Source of the DNA: Acidobacteriota bacterium
GTDB taxonomy: Bacteria; Acidobacteriota; Terriglobia; Acidiferrales; UBA7541
Direction: 5' to 3'
Assembly: GCA_003224145.1 (NCBI GenBank)
Contig: QHYN01000218.1
Coordinates: 1 to 59,932 of the forward strand
DNA length: 59,932 bases
A program made the translations under genes and the position numbers. Positions 15,750 to 24,144 of this stretch are shown one piece after another. The notes beneath the pieces are model-generated. The model saw only the letters and a program-made list of their open reading frames with translations, did not search any database and was not told the origin of the DNA. Position 1 is the first letter of the stretch, and each line of letters starts with the position of its first letter.

Positions 15750-16547
15750 ATGCGCCTGACGCTTCCGAAGCGCTCGGGCATTTGGCCGTTCCTAGCGCTT
15801 GCGGTGATTGTCGGAGCCGCGGTGCTGTTCACCCCGCGAATGGACCTGCCTCCGTCCTATCATCACTTTGCCGATCAGCGCGTCTGGCTGGGCATCCCGC
15901 ACTTCGGTGATGTTGCTTCCAATGCTGTGTATCTTATCGCCGGGTTGTGGGGATTGGCATTTCTATTCAGAAAGTCCAGCTTGGATCAATTCGTCGATGC
16001 GCGTGAGCGCTGGCCCTACTTATTCGTCTTTCTTGGCCTGCTGCTGACCGCTTTTGGCTCCGCGTACTATCACCTCGCTCCGGACAACGATCGTCTTGTT
16101 TGGGACCGCGTGCCGATGACCATCGTTTTCATGCCCCTGGTATCGGCCCTGATTGCAGAACGCGTCAACGTGAGGCTTGGTCTTTGGTTGCTGCCTACTC
16201 TGACTGCCGTAGGAATCGGCAGCGTGATTCACTGGCATTTAAGCGTTGAGCGTGGTGCCGCCGACTTGCGGTTCTTCGGAGCGGTACAGGTTTATGCCGT
16301 TCTCGCGCTGATCGTCGCATTGTTGCTGCCACCGCGCTATTCGCGAGGATCAGACCTCCTCGTCGTGGCTGGCCTTTACGTGCTCGCCAAGATCTGCGAA
16401 TTGGCTGACCGGCAAATCTTCTCGATCGGCCACCTCGTCAGCGGCCACACCCTCAAGCACCTCGCCTCTGGCGTCGGTGGTTTCTGGATTGTGCGAATGC
16501 TGCAGAAAAGGCGCCCGCTTGCCCCGGTCTCGACCGCGGAAGCCTGA
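15750..16547 (+). CDS. Ceramidase-like integral membrane hydrolase (CREST superfamily)
   Basis: A 265-residue protein with about seven membrane helices. Conserved polar residues sit where the CREST superfamily (alkaline ceramidases, PAQR receptors, Per1) needs them: Ser in DVASNAVYLIAG, His and Asp in GSAYYHLAPDNDRLVWDRVPM, and the paired His in SGHTLKHLASG. These should hold a zinc ion for amide hydrolysis in a lipid substrate. The true substrate is unknown. It follows thiD by 5 nt, a link without obvious pathway logic. Confidence 0.72.
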   Translation: MRLTLPKRSGIWPFLALAVIVGAAVLFTPRMDLPPSYHHFADQRVWLGIPHFGDVASNAVYLIAGLWGLAFLFRKSSLDQFVDARERWPYLFVFLGLLLTAFGSAYYHLAPDNDRLVWDRVPMTIVFMPLVSALIAERVNVRLGLWLLPTLTAVGIGSVIHWHLSVERGAADLRFFGAVQVYAVLALIVALLLPPRYSRGSDLLVVAGLYVLAKICELADRQIFSIGHLVSGHTLKHLASGVGGFWIVRMLQKRRPLAPVSTAEA

Positions 16548-16582
16548 TTTCCCCACCGGCGGGATTGGCGTGCCCATCTACG

Positions 16583-17860
16583 TTACCCGCGGCGTTCTAC
16601 GATGCGGCCGGCAACGATGGTGGCAACGGGACCGCCCTTGAATCTGCGGCCGTCGAAGGGTGAGTTGCGCGACTTACTGACTGATTCCTTCACGTTGTAG
16701 GTCCACGTTTGATCGAGCGAGAAAATCGTGAGGTCGGCCACCTGGCCCGTGGCAATCTTGCGCTCCACGCCGAGCACTCGCGCCGGGCCTGTGGTAAAAA
16801 GCTCGACCATGCGCATCAGCGAAACGCGTCCCGTAGCGACCAACTGCTCCAGCGCCAGCGCAAGTGCCGTTTCAAATCCCAGAATGCCGAACGGCGCGCG
16901 ATCGAATTCCACGTCCTTCAACGCAGGTTCATGCGGCGCGTGATCCGTAGCGATGGCGTCTATCGTGCCGTCTGCCAATCCTTCAATCAAAGCTTTGCGG
17001 TCCTCCCGGGAGGCCAGCGGCGGATTCATCTTGAAGTGCGAATCGTACGCCACGTCTTCATCAATCAACGTGAAATGGTGCGGCGTGACTTCACAGCTCA
17101 CCCGCAGCTTGCGAGACTTCGCCCAGCGCACCTGCTCGAGCGAAGCTCTGGCCGAGAGATGCGCGATATGCAGGCGCGCTCCCGTCAGTTCGGCAAGTTG
17201 CACGTCGCGCGCTACGCAAACCGATTCCGCCGCCGCCGGCATCCCCCGCAAGCCAAGCCGCGTGGACGTCACGCCCTCGCGCATCACCGCGCCACACGCA
17301 AGCGAAACATCTTCCGCATGCTCAATCACCGTCAAATCCAGCGACCGGCAGTATTCCATTACTTGCCGCGCCAGCTTGGCCGTGGCAATGGGCTTTCCGT
17401 CGTCCGAAACCGCCACGATCCCCGCTTCCTTCATCCCGGCAATTTCCGCAATGGCTTCGCCTTTGCTGCCCATCGAAGCTGCGCCAATCGGCCACACCCG
17501 CACGCTCCCGGTCGTCTTCGCGCGATCCAGAATGAATCGCGTCACGGAAGCATTGTCATTCACCGGTTTCGTATTCGGCATGCAGCAAACTGCAGTGAAG
17601 CCGCCGCGTGCCGCGGCCCTGGTTCCTGTCTCGATAGTTTCCGAGGATTCCTGCCCGGGTTCGCGCAGATGCGCATGCAGGTCGATGAATCCGGGCGCGA
17701 CAATCAGTCCTGTGGCGTCAAAAACTTCCACATCCTGTGGCGCCGCAATCTTTCCCACTGGGGCGACTTCCTTAATCTTTTCCCCGTCCAGCAAAACGTC
17801 AATCGCCGCGTCGGTCTTGCTGGCAGGATCGATCACGCGCCCGTTCTTAATCAGAAGCAT
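16583..17860 (-). CDS. pyrC: Dihydroorotase
   Basis: Closes carbamoyl-aspartate to dihydroorotate, third step of pyrimidine synthesis. The 425-residue protein is the class I (long) type: metal ligands in FIDLHAHLREPG (His62, His64), the substrate loop CMPNTKP, and the late metal ligand in ATDHAPHE. The active site is complete, so this is not the inactive PyrC-like partner seen with some aspartate carbamoyltransferases. Its start overlaps the end of pyrB by 14 nt, which indicates translational coupling. Confidence 0.96.
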   Translation of the reverse strand: MLLIKNGRVIDPASKTDAAIDVLLDGEKIKEVAPVGKIAAPQDVEVFDATGLIVAPGFIDLHAHLREPGQESSETIETGTRAAARGGFTAVCCMPNTKPVNDNASVTRFILDRAKTTGSVRVWPIGAASMGSKGEAIAEIAGMKEAGIVAVSDDGKPIATAKLARQVMEYCRSLDLTVIEHAEDVSLACGAVMREGVTSTRLGLRGMPAAAESVCVARDVQLAELTGARLHIAHLSARASLEQVRWAKSRKLRVSCEVTPHHFTLIDEDVAYDSHFKMNPPLASREDRKALIEGLADGTIDAIATDHAPHEPALKDVEFDRAPFGILGFETALALALEQLVATGRVSLMRMVELFTTGPARVLGVERKIATGQVADLTIFSLDQTWTYNVKESVSKSRNSPFDGRRFKGGPVATIVAGRIVERRG

Positions 17861-18839
17861 TGGCGGATTCCTTGGGCTTCGCTTCCAGCGCCGGGTGCGT
17901 GCCGCTTTCCGAGGCGCCGCTGATCAGCAGATAAAGGATGGCCATGCGTACTGCGACCCCGTTCGTCACTTGCTCCAGCACGCACGATTGCGGTCCATCC
18001 GCCACGTCGGGCGTAATCTCGATTCCGCGATTGATCGGACCGGGATGCAAGACAATCGCGTCGCAGTTGGCACGCCTCAGCCGCTCGGCATTGAGCTGGT
18101 AGAGCAGGATGTAATCGTTCGCCGAGAGCGGCGGATCGTTCAGCCGTTCGGTTTGCACGCGCAGCATCATAATGACGTGCGTGTCTTCCAGCGCTTCCTC
18201 CATCCCGTAAACGCAGCGAATCTCCGTGCCCGGCGCAATCTTCTCCAGCTCAGGCGGCACCCAGATCGACGGCCCGCACAGCGTAAACCGGCAGCCGAAT
18301 TTTCCCAGCAGATGAATGTTCGAACGTGCCACCCGGCTGTGCAGAATATCGCCCAGAATCGTCACGTTCAGATTTTTGATGGTGCCCAGCCGGTCCCGGA
18401 TCGTCAGCGCGTCCAGCAAGCCCTGCGAAGGATGTTCGTGCGTGCCATCGCCCGCGTTCACCACCGGAATATCCAGATGCCTGGCTACATAATCCGTCGC
18501 TCCCGACGCCGAATGCCGCATGACCAGGCAGTCTGGCTTCATGGCATTCAAGTTGAACGCGGTATCCAGCAGCGTCTCGCCCTTCTTGATGCTGGAAGCC
18601 TCGGCTTGCAGGTTCATGGTGTCGGCGCCCAGCCGCGACGCGGCCGTTCCAAAGCTGATGCGCGTGCGCGTCGAGTTCTCAAAAAATGCCAGTGCCACAG
18701 TCTTTCCGCGCAGTGTCGCGAGTTTTTTCAGCGGGTGCCGCTGGATTTCTTGAAAAGGTTTACTTTGGTCAAGAAGAAAACTGAGTTCGTCCGCAGTAAG
18801 CGGCTCGAGAGCGAGGAGATCGCGAAAGCGGTAAGTCAA
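17847..18839 (-). CDS. pyrB: Aspartate carbamoyltransferase catalytic chain
   Basis: Joins carbamoyl phosphate and aspartate, the committed step of pyrimidine synthesis. The 330-residue chain has the carbamoyl-phosphate loop STRTR (Ser56-Arg60), the 80s loop EASSIKKGETLLDT and the aspartate-side HPGP. No regulatory PyrI chain is adjacent, in keeping with control through PyrR or through the associated dihydroorotase. It lies 49 nt after pyrR and overlaps pyrC, forming pyrR-pyrB-pyrC. Confidence 0.96.
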   Translation of the reverse strand: MTYRFRDLLALEPLTADELSFLLDQSKPFQEIQRHPLKKLATLRGKTVALAFFENSTRTRISFGTAASRLGADTMNLQAEASSIKKGETLLDTAFNLNAMKPDCLVMRHSASGATDYVARHLDIPVVNAGDGTHEHPSQGLLDALTIRDRLGTIKNLNVTILGDILHSRVARSNIHLLGKFGCRFTLCGPSIWVPPELEKIAPGTEIRCVYGMEEALEDTHVIMMLRVQTERLNDPPLSANDYILLYQLNAERLRRANCDAIVLHPGPINRGIEITPDVADGPQSCVLEQVTNGVAVRMAILYLLISGASESGTHPALEAKPKESANASD

Positions 18840-18888
18840 TGTCCCTTCTCAGATCATAAAATAGCCAGCCCGAATCGCCAATCCAAAA

Positions 18889-19437
18889 TTACTCCACGCG
18901 GTCGACCAGCACCACGCGCTCTTCCTTGTCAATCTCCCGCAAGCGCACCTCGATGATTTCCGTGGCGCTGGTCTGCACATGCCGCCCGATATATTGTGCC
19001 TCGATGGGCATTTCGCGGTGGCCCCGGTCGATCAGCACGGACAGAGCCACTCGCTTTGGCCGGCCAAGATCGAAAATGCCGTTCATCGCTGCGCGAATCG
19101 TCCGCCCGGTGTACAGCACGTCATCCACCAGCACCAGGTCCATGTTATCTACCCCGAACGGAATGTCCGACGAGCGCAATACCGCTTGGGGCGCCACTTT
19201 CGAAAGGTCGTCGCGGTACAGCGTGATATCCAGTGTGCCGACAGGTACCTCGACACCATCGATCCCGCGCATGGCCTGCGCAATCCGCTGCGCTAGTGGC
19301 ACTCCGCGTCGCACGATTCCGATCAGCGCCAGATGCTTGGTTCCCCCACTTTTTTCCACGATTTCGTGCGCCAGCCGCTGTAGCGTGCGGTCGATTTCCG
19401 GCGCCGACATCAACTGGGCTTTTTCAACAATGCGCAT
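18889..19437 (-). CDS. pyrR: Bifunctional pyr regulator / uracil phosphoribosyltransferase
   Basis: The protein (182 aa) has the PyrR fold and the phosphoribosyl-pyrophosphate motif LVLVDDVLYTGRTIRAAM. In Bacillus it binds pyr mRNA leaders when UMP is high and causes attenuation. Here it is the first gene of the pyrRBC operon. A promoter-like pair sits so close to the ATG (19447-19477) that the mRNA would have almost no leader, leaving no room for an attenuator before pyrR; control would have to act in the 49-nt pyrR-pyrB gap or elsewhere. Confidence 0.93.
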   Translation of the reverse strand: MRIVEKAQLMSAPEIDRTLQRLAHEIVEKSGGTKHLALIGIVRRGVPLAQRIAQAMRGIDGVEVPVGTLDITLYRDDLSKVAPQAVLRSSDIPFGVDNMDLVLVDDVLYTGRTIRAAMNGIFDLGRPKRVALSVLIDRGHREMPIEAQYIGRHVQTSATEIIEVRLREIDKEERVVLVDRVE

Positions 19438-19446
19438 GGTCGGGTA

Positions 19447-19477
19447 ATCGTATCATTGGTGGCTGCCGAACGGTCAA
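19447..19477 (-). promoter_or_regulatory. Putative pyrR promoter, near-leaderless
   Basis: On the minus strand, TTGACC (19477-19472) is followed by an extended -10 TGATACGAT (hexamer 19452-19447). Only 9 nt separate the -10 box from the pyrR ATG (19437), and no Shine-Dalgarno is present. The 19-nt spacer is long but fits an extended -10. Confidence 0.4.
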
Positions 19478-19550
19478 TCCGGCCCTGTTACCTCGCCGTA
19501 AAGCACCTCGTGGTAGACTTCGTGTCCCTGTTTGGAGGCAAGACTTGGCC

Positions 19551-21338
19551 ATGGCGCGCAACAAAAACCCCTTCACACGCCGCATTCGCACCATCATTCT
19601 CCTGCTTGGGCTCATCACCACATTCTTGCCGATCACGCGTGCGCAGGAAAGGCCTCCCCATGCACGTGCGGCTAACGCCGTCACAAAACCCAAGCTGGTC
19701 GTGCTCATCGTCGTCGATCAGATGCGCGCCGATTACATCGATAAGTTTGACTTTCAGTGGACCGGCGGGCTGAAACGCTTGGTTGCCGAAGGCGCTTGGT
19801 TCCGCAATGCCGCTTTCCCCTACGCCGTCACCACCACCTGCGCCGGCCATGCCACCATTTCCACCGGCGCTCTTCCGGCCACGCATGGGCTGATTTCGAA
19901 TGAATGGTGGGACCGCGAGCTGCACAAGGAGATAACCTGCACCGACGATTCGAAGGTGAAAAATGTTGGCTATGCGGGGGCGGCTGTATCGGGCGGAAAC
20001 AGCGCCGCCAGGCTTCTCGTTCCGGCGTTTGCCGATGAATTGAAGTTTCAATCCGGCCCTGGCGTTCGCGTGGTGACTTTTTCGCTGAAGGCCCGCTCGT
20101 CGATCACTTTGGGCGGCCGCGCTGGCGATGCGGTCACCTGGTTTGATCCTGCCGTTGGTGCATGGGCGACTTCGAGTGCGTATCCCGTATCGAAATTTGT
20201 CGAGGAGTACGCCAAGGCTCATCCCGTTTCGGGCGATTATGGAAAAACGTGGACTCCGCTGCTGCCGAGTTCAGCTTATCTTTATTCCGAAAAGGCAAAC
20301 GGCGCCGTCCCTCCTCCGGGCTTTGGTCCGGCATTGCCTCATCCCCTCCGGGGGATGGCAAACAGCACCGCGCCCGACCCGGTGTTCTATGACCAGTGGG
20401 AGAGCAGTCCCTACGCGGATACTTACCTTTCCCGGTTCGCCGAAGCAGCTGTGGACGAACTCGGCCTTGGAAAGCGCGCGGGCACGGATTTCCTCGGCGT
20501 GGCCTTTTCTCCAGTGGATTTTGTCGGTCATGCCTTCGGGCCGCGCAGTTGGGAAATCCAGGATGTTCTTGTGCGGCTCGACCGCGACCTCGGCGAATTC
20601 TTTTCCCACCTCGATCGGGCCGTGGGGAAAGGCAACTATGTGGTGGCCTTCAGTGCGGATCACGGCGTCGGGCCCATCCCGGAAGACCTTCAAAAGTTGG
20701 GGATCGACGCCGGCTGGTTGCACGTCCCGAAGGTGCACGAGCAAATCGAAAAAGCTCTGGAGCCTTTTCATTTCCCAAAACCGGCGGTCTCGGAAATCGG
20801 CGGCACCGGCGTGTACTTCACGCCGGGCACGTACGATAAATTGAAGTCCAATCCCGAAGCATTGCAAGCTGTGTTCCATGCGATGTTGAGTGTTCCGGGT
20901 GTAGCCGCTGTTTATCGCGCCGAGGAATTAGAGAATCGCCCTTCCACGATGAGTCCCATGGAAATCGCGCAGTCCGAAAGTTTCTTATCATCCCGCAGCG
21001 GCGATCTGGTCCTCGTGCCTAAGCCTTACTGGCTGTGGGATTATTCGGAACCCGGAACGTCACGCGATTATGGCGCGACGCACGGCGCTCCCTACGCTTA
21101 TGACCAGCGCGTGCCGGTGTTGTTGATGGGCTTCGGAATTCAGCCGGGCGAATATTTTGAAGCCATCACGCCGGCGGACATCGCGCCTACTTTGGCTGCT
21201 CTCTGCGGAGTCACGCTGGTTGTTTCTGACGGCCACGTCCTCTCCGAAGCTTTGAAGGAACCCGCTCCAGTGCACTCCGCTTCTCATCCCATTCGCCCAA
21301 AATCCGTCCCGACCTCGGCACCAACCTCAAATCCCTGA
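19551..21338 (+). CDS. PafA-like alkaline phosphatase / type I phosphodiesterase, secreted
   Basis: A 595-residue alkaline-phosphatase-superfamily enzyme with a signal peptide (core about 13-27). Metal and nucleophile residues are in place: Asp in VVDQMRADY, the Thr nucleophile region VTTTCAGHATISTG, Asp/His in SPVDFVGHAFGP, DHG in SADHGVGPIP and His in YGATHGAPYAYDQ. These belong to the nucleotide pyrophosphatase/PafA branch, which hydrolyses phosphate mono- or diesters in the periplasm. ATG 19551 is chosen for its GGAGG at 19534 and signal peptide; the longer frame to 19233 runs antisense through pyrR. It is divergent from pyrR. Confidence 0.87.
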   Translation: MARNKNPFTRRIRTIILLLGLITTFLPITRAQERPPHARAANAVTKPKLVVLIVVDQMRADYIDKFDFQWTGGLKRLVAEGAWFRNAAFPYAVTTTCAGHATISTGALPATHGLISNEWWDRELHKEITCTDDSKVKNVGYAGAAVSGGNSAARLLVPAFADELKFQSGPGVRVVTFSLKARSSITLGGRAGDAVTWFDPAVGAWATSSAYPVSKFVEEYAKAHPVSGDYGKTWTPLLPSSAYLYSEKANGAVPPPGFGPALPHPLRGMANSTAPDPVFYDQWESSPYADTYLSRFAEAAVDELGLGKRAGTDFLGVAFSPVDFVGHAFGPRSWEIQDVLVRLDRDLGEFFSHLDRAVGKGNYVVAFSADHGVGPIPEDLQKLGIDAGWLHVPKVHEQIEKALEPFHFPKPAVSEIGGTGVYFTPGTYDKLKSNPEALQAVFHAMLSVPGVAAVYRAEELENRPSTMSPMEIAQSESFLSSRSGDLVLVPKPYWLWDYSEPGTSRDYGATHGAPYAYDQRVPVLLMGFGIQPGEYFEAITPADIAPTLAALCGVTLVVSDGHVLSEALKEPAPVHSASHPIRPKSVPTSAPTSNP

Positions 21339-21386
21339 CGCGCCCCTCCGCGATTCCGTAGACTAACCGAAAGGCCTTAGGAAATT

Positions 21387-21809
21387 ATGACTAGTAAGGG
21401 ACGACGTTTGTGGATTCTGGTGCTGTGGACGATAGCCTTTGTCGCCTTTGCCTGGTTCTTCATTCCCCGACCTGCATGGGATGACGATGAGTACGTCAAG
21501 TGGTTCATCTTCGGAATGTTAGCTTTCGGTCCCCGTTGGTTTCTTGACTTCCTCGTCGTGCTGGTCATTGCTTTTTCGCTAGAGAGGAGAAGGGGGCTGC
21601 ATAGACTCTATATATTGTGCGTCTGGGCACTGATCACAGCCGGTGCCGTTTGGCTAAACGTGCTTCGACCCCCTATTCCCCCTTCCACTTCCTTTCAGCA
21701 TTCGCTGCAGCTCCAAGCGCGCCTTCATCTGTTCGCATTTCCCTGGCTCTTCGGCTTGCTCGTCGCGTTGTGGATCGCCCTTTGGGCAGAGAAGAAAATC
21801 GCCACCTGA
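21387..21809 (+). CDS. Small integral membrane protein, unknown
   Basis: A 140-residue protein with four predicted membrane helices (about 8-26, 38-64, 70-88, 112-134) and almost no soluble domain. An acidic DDDEY patch follows the first helix. TAGGAA precedes the ATG at 21387. I recognise no family. It lies between the phosphatase and pyrD in the same direction. Confidence 0.6.
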   Translation: MTSKGRRLWILVLWTIAFVAFAWFFIPRPAWDDDEYVKWFIFGMLAFGPRWFLDFLVVLVIAFSLERRRGLHRLYILCVWALITAGAVWLNVLRPPIPPSTSFQHSLQLQARLHLFAFPWLFGLLVALWIALWAEKKIAT

Positions 21810-21875
21810 GCATCGTCGACTGCTGACAGATTTTTGAGCGGGTTGGAGTGCCTTCATGTTATCCTCTTGCGCGAA

Positions 21876-22814
21876 GTGAGTTCCGCTGGCGCCGTTGACC
21901 TCAGCGTAAAAATTGGCGCGTTGCGCCTGCGGAATCCTATTCTCGCCGCTAGCGGCACCTTCGGTTACGGCCTCGAATTCGCCCACCTCGTTGACCTGAA
22001 TCGCCTGGGCGGCTTTGTCACCAAGGGCCTTTCCAAGGAATCGATGGAGGGCGCCCCCGGCCCCCGCCTTTACCCCACCCCCTCGGGGATGCTCAACGCG
22101 GTCGGTCTCCAAAACGTGGGTGTCCGGGCCTTTGTGGCCGAAAAACTCCCAGTACTGCGAAAATTCGATACGGCGATTATCGCCAACGTTTTCGGTTATT
22201 CCGTTGAAGATTACATCGAGGTGATCCGGGTCCTTGAGGACGCCGACGGCCTAGCGGGCTACGAGTTGAATGTCTCCTGCCCCAACGTCAAGGGGGGGGG
22301 TATGCAGTTCGGGTGTGACCCCATCATGCTGTCCGAGGTCGTGGCTGCGGCTCGAAAAACTGCGGTCAAGCGACCCCTGTGGGTGAAACTCTCCCCTCTC
22401 GTTACAAACATTGGACTTATCGCCCAGGCTGCCGAGGAGGCAGGGGCGGATGCCCTCACGGTGGCAAATACTTACCCGGCAATGGCCATCGACTACCGCA
22501 CCGGGAAGTCCTGCTTAGGGAGTCCAACGGGCGGATTGTCAGGTTCGGCCATCAAACCCATCACTTTGAGGCTGGTATGGGAGACGCGGAAGTCGGTCAA
22601 GACACCAATTATAGGCTTGGGAGGCATCGAGACGGTCGAAGACGTGCTTGAATACCTCTCCGTAGGCGCTTCGGCAGTACAGGTCGGGACGGCCAGCTTT
22701 GCTGACCCGAGGGCCAGTGAGCGACTCATTGAAGCCCTTACGAAGGTCCTGGAACGAGCTAAGATGTTTACTTTTAACGAGATAAGGGACAGATTTCGCG
22801 CAGAAAACAGTTGA
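21876..22814 (+). CDS. pyrD: Dihydroorotate dehydrogenase, class 1B catalytic subunit
   Basis: Oxidises dihydroorotate to orotate. The core starts VDLSVKIGALRLRNPILAASGTFGYG, and the class 1 catalytic Cys is in NVSCPNVKGGGMQFG. FMN contacts are seen in GLGGIETVEDVLEYLSVGASAVQVGTA. A GTG at 21876 gives 312 aa, the normal length; a TTG at 21834 would add 14 residues. Class 1B enzymes work with the iron-sulfur/FAD subunit PyrK, which is not adjacent. The gene contains a G9 run (22292-22300). It lies 57 nt before the RlpA gene, with pyrF after that. Confidence 0.93.
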   Translation: MSSAGAVDLSVKIGALRLRNPILAASGTFGYGLEFAHLVDLNRLGGFVTKGLSKESMEGAPGPRLYPTPSGMLNAVGLQNVGVRAFVAEKLPVLRKFDTAIIANVFGYSVEDYIEVIRVLEDADGLAGYELNVSCPNVKGGGMQFGCDPIMLSEVVAAARKTAVKRPLWVKLSPLVTNIGLIAQAAEEAGADALTVANTYPAMAIDYRTGKSCLGSPTGGLSGSAIKPITLRLVWETRKSVKTPIIGLGGIETVEDVLEYLSVGASAVQVGTASFADPRASERLIEALTKVLERAKMFTFNEIRDRFRAENS

Positions 22815-22870
22815 CATAACGAGGCTTTCCTGCTACACTTTTTAGGATTTAGTAGCACAAAGAACACACT

Positions 22871-23296
22871 ATGAGACATCGACTTTTCATGATGTGGGCT
22901 GCGTTTCGGTGGGTGCTTCTCATGTTCCTCATCGCTCCGGCGATGGAGGCCCCCCTCGTGGCGCACTTGAATCAACCCATTAAGCCGATAAAGACCTGGG
23001 TAGGCAACGCCAGTTGGTATGGCCCCGGGTTCACCGGGCGCAAGACCGCCAACGGCGAACGCTTCGACTCCGAAGCCCTAACGGCCGCCCATCCCAACCT
23101 GCCTTTTGGGTCTCTGGTCCGTGTAGTGAACCCCCGAAACGGCAGCTTCGAACTGGTGCGTATCAATGACCGGGGTCCCTATCAAGAAGGTCGCGAAATT
23201 GATGTATCCTATCGTGTCGCCCGGAAAATCGGCTTGATTCATTCGGGCGTGCGGCAGGTCCGGCTCGAACTGCTGGAACTTCCCGCGAAACACTGA
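22871..23296 (+). CDS. RlpA-like septal ring lytic transglycosylase family protein
   Basis: A short double-psi beta-barrel protein (141 aa) with an N-terminal hydrophobic signal segment (about 8-24). It matches the RlpA core: GNASWYGPGFTGRKTANGERFD, LTAAHPNLPFGSLVRVVNP and the catalytic-Asp motif VRINDRGPY. RlpA cleaves glycan strands lacking stem peptides at the septum; the SPOR domain of the E. coli protein is absent, and no lipobox Cys is visible, so it is probably secreted or membrane-anchored. It sits between pyrD and pyrF; its stop is inside the hairpin that displays the pyrF Shine-Dalgarno. Confidence 0.85.
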   Translation: MRHRLFMMWAAFRWVLLMFLIAPAMEAPLVAHLNQPIKPIKTWVGNASWYGPGFTGRKTANGERFDSEALTAAHPNLPFGSLVRVVNPRNGSFELVRINDRGPYQEGREIDVSYRVARKIGLIHSGVRQVRLELLELPAKH

Positions 23297-23315
23297 CCCC
23301 GGAGGAGTCGGGGTC
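23295..23315 (+). promoter_or_regulatory. Hairpin presenting the pyrF ribosome-binding site in its loop
   Basis: GACCCCG (23295-23301) pairs perfectly with CGGGGTC (23309-23315). The 7-nt loop GAGGAGT is the Shine-Dalgarno for the pyrF ATG at 23320. The stem begins within the rlpA-type stop codon, so a ribosome finishing that gene would melt it. This may tune or couple pyrF translation. Confidence 0.6.
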
Positions 23316-23319
23316 CACT

Positions 23320-24072
23320 ATGACCCTGACGACCTTCGATGCCCATCCCCGCAGCAGTTTGGTTGTCGCTCTCGATTTTGATTCGTTGTCCTCCGCAGTG
23401 AAATTCGCAAAGCAAATTGCCGATCTCGTCGGCATGTTCAAGATCGGCAACCAGCTCTTCACTGCCGCTGGTCCCGCCGCTGTCAAAGAAATTGCCGCAC
23501 TGGGCGCGGGCGTTTTCCTGGATCTGAAATACCATGACATTCCGAACACCGTTGCCGGTGCGGTGCTTTCCGCCGCAAGCATGCCCGGCGTGCAACTCCT
23601 GAATGTGCACGCGCTCGGAGGCAAAGCGATGATGGAAGCGGCGGCGCAGGCCATCAGCGCGGGCGTGCCCATGGGCGCCGACCGGCCGCGCCTGCTGGCC
23701 GTGACGATTCTCACCAGCATGAATCAGAAAGCAATGAAAGAAGCGGGAATCGGCGGCGCGCCGAAAATGCGCGTGGTGAAGCTCGCGCAACTTGCCAAGA
23801 AAGCCGGCGTGGATGGTGTGGTTGCTTCCATCCAGGAAGCCAAGGCCATCCGCAAAGCGTGTGGGCCTGATTTTTTGATTGCCACGCCCGGCGTGCGTCC
23901 CAAGGATTCCGCCGTGGAACCAAAGTCCGACGATCAAGCGCGGAAGGCGACTCCGACGGAGGCGATTCGCGCGGGTGCCGATTTTCTGCTGGTGGGCCGG
24001 CCGATTCTTGCCGCGCTGGATCCGCGCGCCGCGGCACAATCCATCGTCGACGAAATCGCCGCCGCAAAATAG
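23320..24072 (+). CDS. pyrF: Orotidine 5'-phosphate decarboxylase
   Basis: Decarboxylates OMP to UMP, last step of de novo UMP synthesis. The 250-residue TIM barrel carries the charged catalytic set in FLDLKYHDIPNT (Asp68, Lys70, Asp73) and the phosphate-binding end GADFLLVGRPI. KATPTEAIRAGAD is typical of the group 1 enzymes. It is the last gene of the plus-strand pyrD-rlpA-pyrF run. Its Shine-Dalgarno lies in a hairpin loop (23295-23315). Confidence 0.95.
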   Translation: MTLTTFDAHPRSSLVVALDFDSLSSAVKFAKQIADLVGMFKIGNQLFTAAGPAAVKEIAALGAGVFLDLKYHDIPNTVAGAVLSAASMPGVQLLNVHALGGKAMMEAAAQAISAGVPMGADRPRLLAVTILTSMNQKAMKEAGIGGAPKMRVVKLAQLAKKAGVDGVVASIQEAKAIRKACGPDFLIATPGVRPKDSAVEPKSDDQARKATPTEAIRAGADFLLVGRPILAALDPRAAAQSIVDEIAAAK

Positions 24073-24144
24073 TTCTCGCAGTTTGACCCCTGCTTCTTCT
24101 CTCCAGTAGCATCCAGAGCTGCGGAAGATCCTTCACGCGAAATC

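Noticed and set aside
16953-18956. 667-codon open frame on the plus strand
   Set aside because: It is antisense to pyrC and pyrB and has Ser/Arg-rich shadow composition.
19233-19550. N-terminal extension of the PafA-like phosphatase
   Set aside because: It would run antisense into pyrR; a signal peptide and GGAGG mark ATG 19551 as the start.
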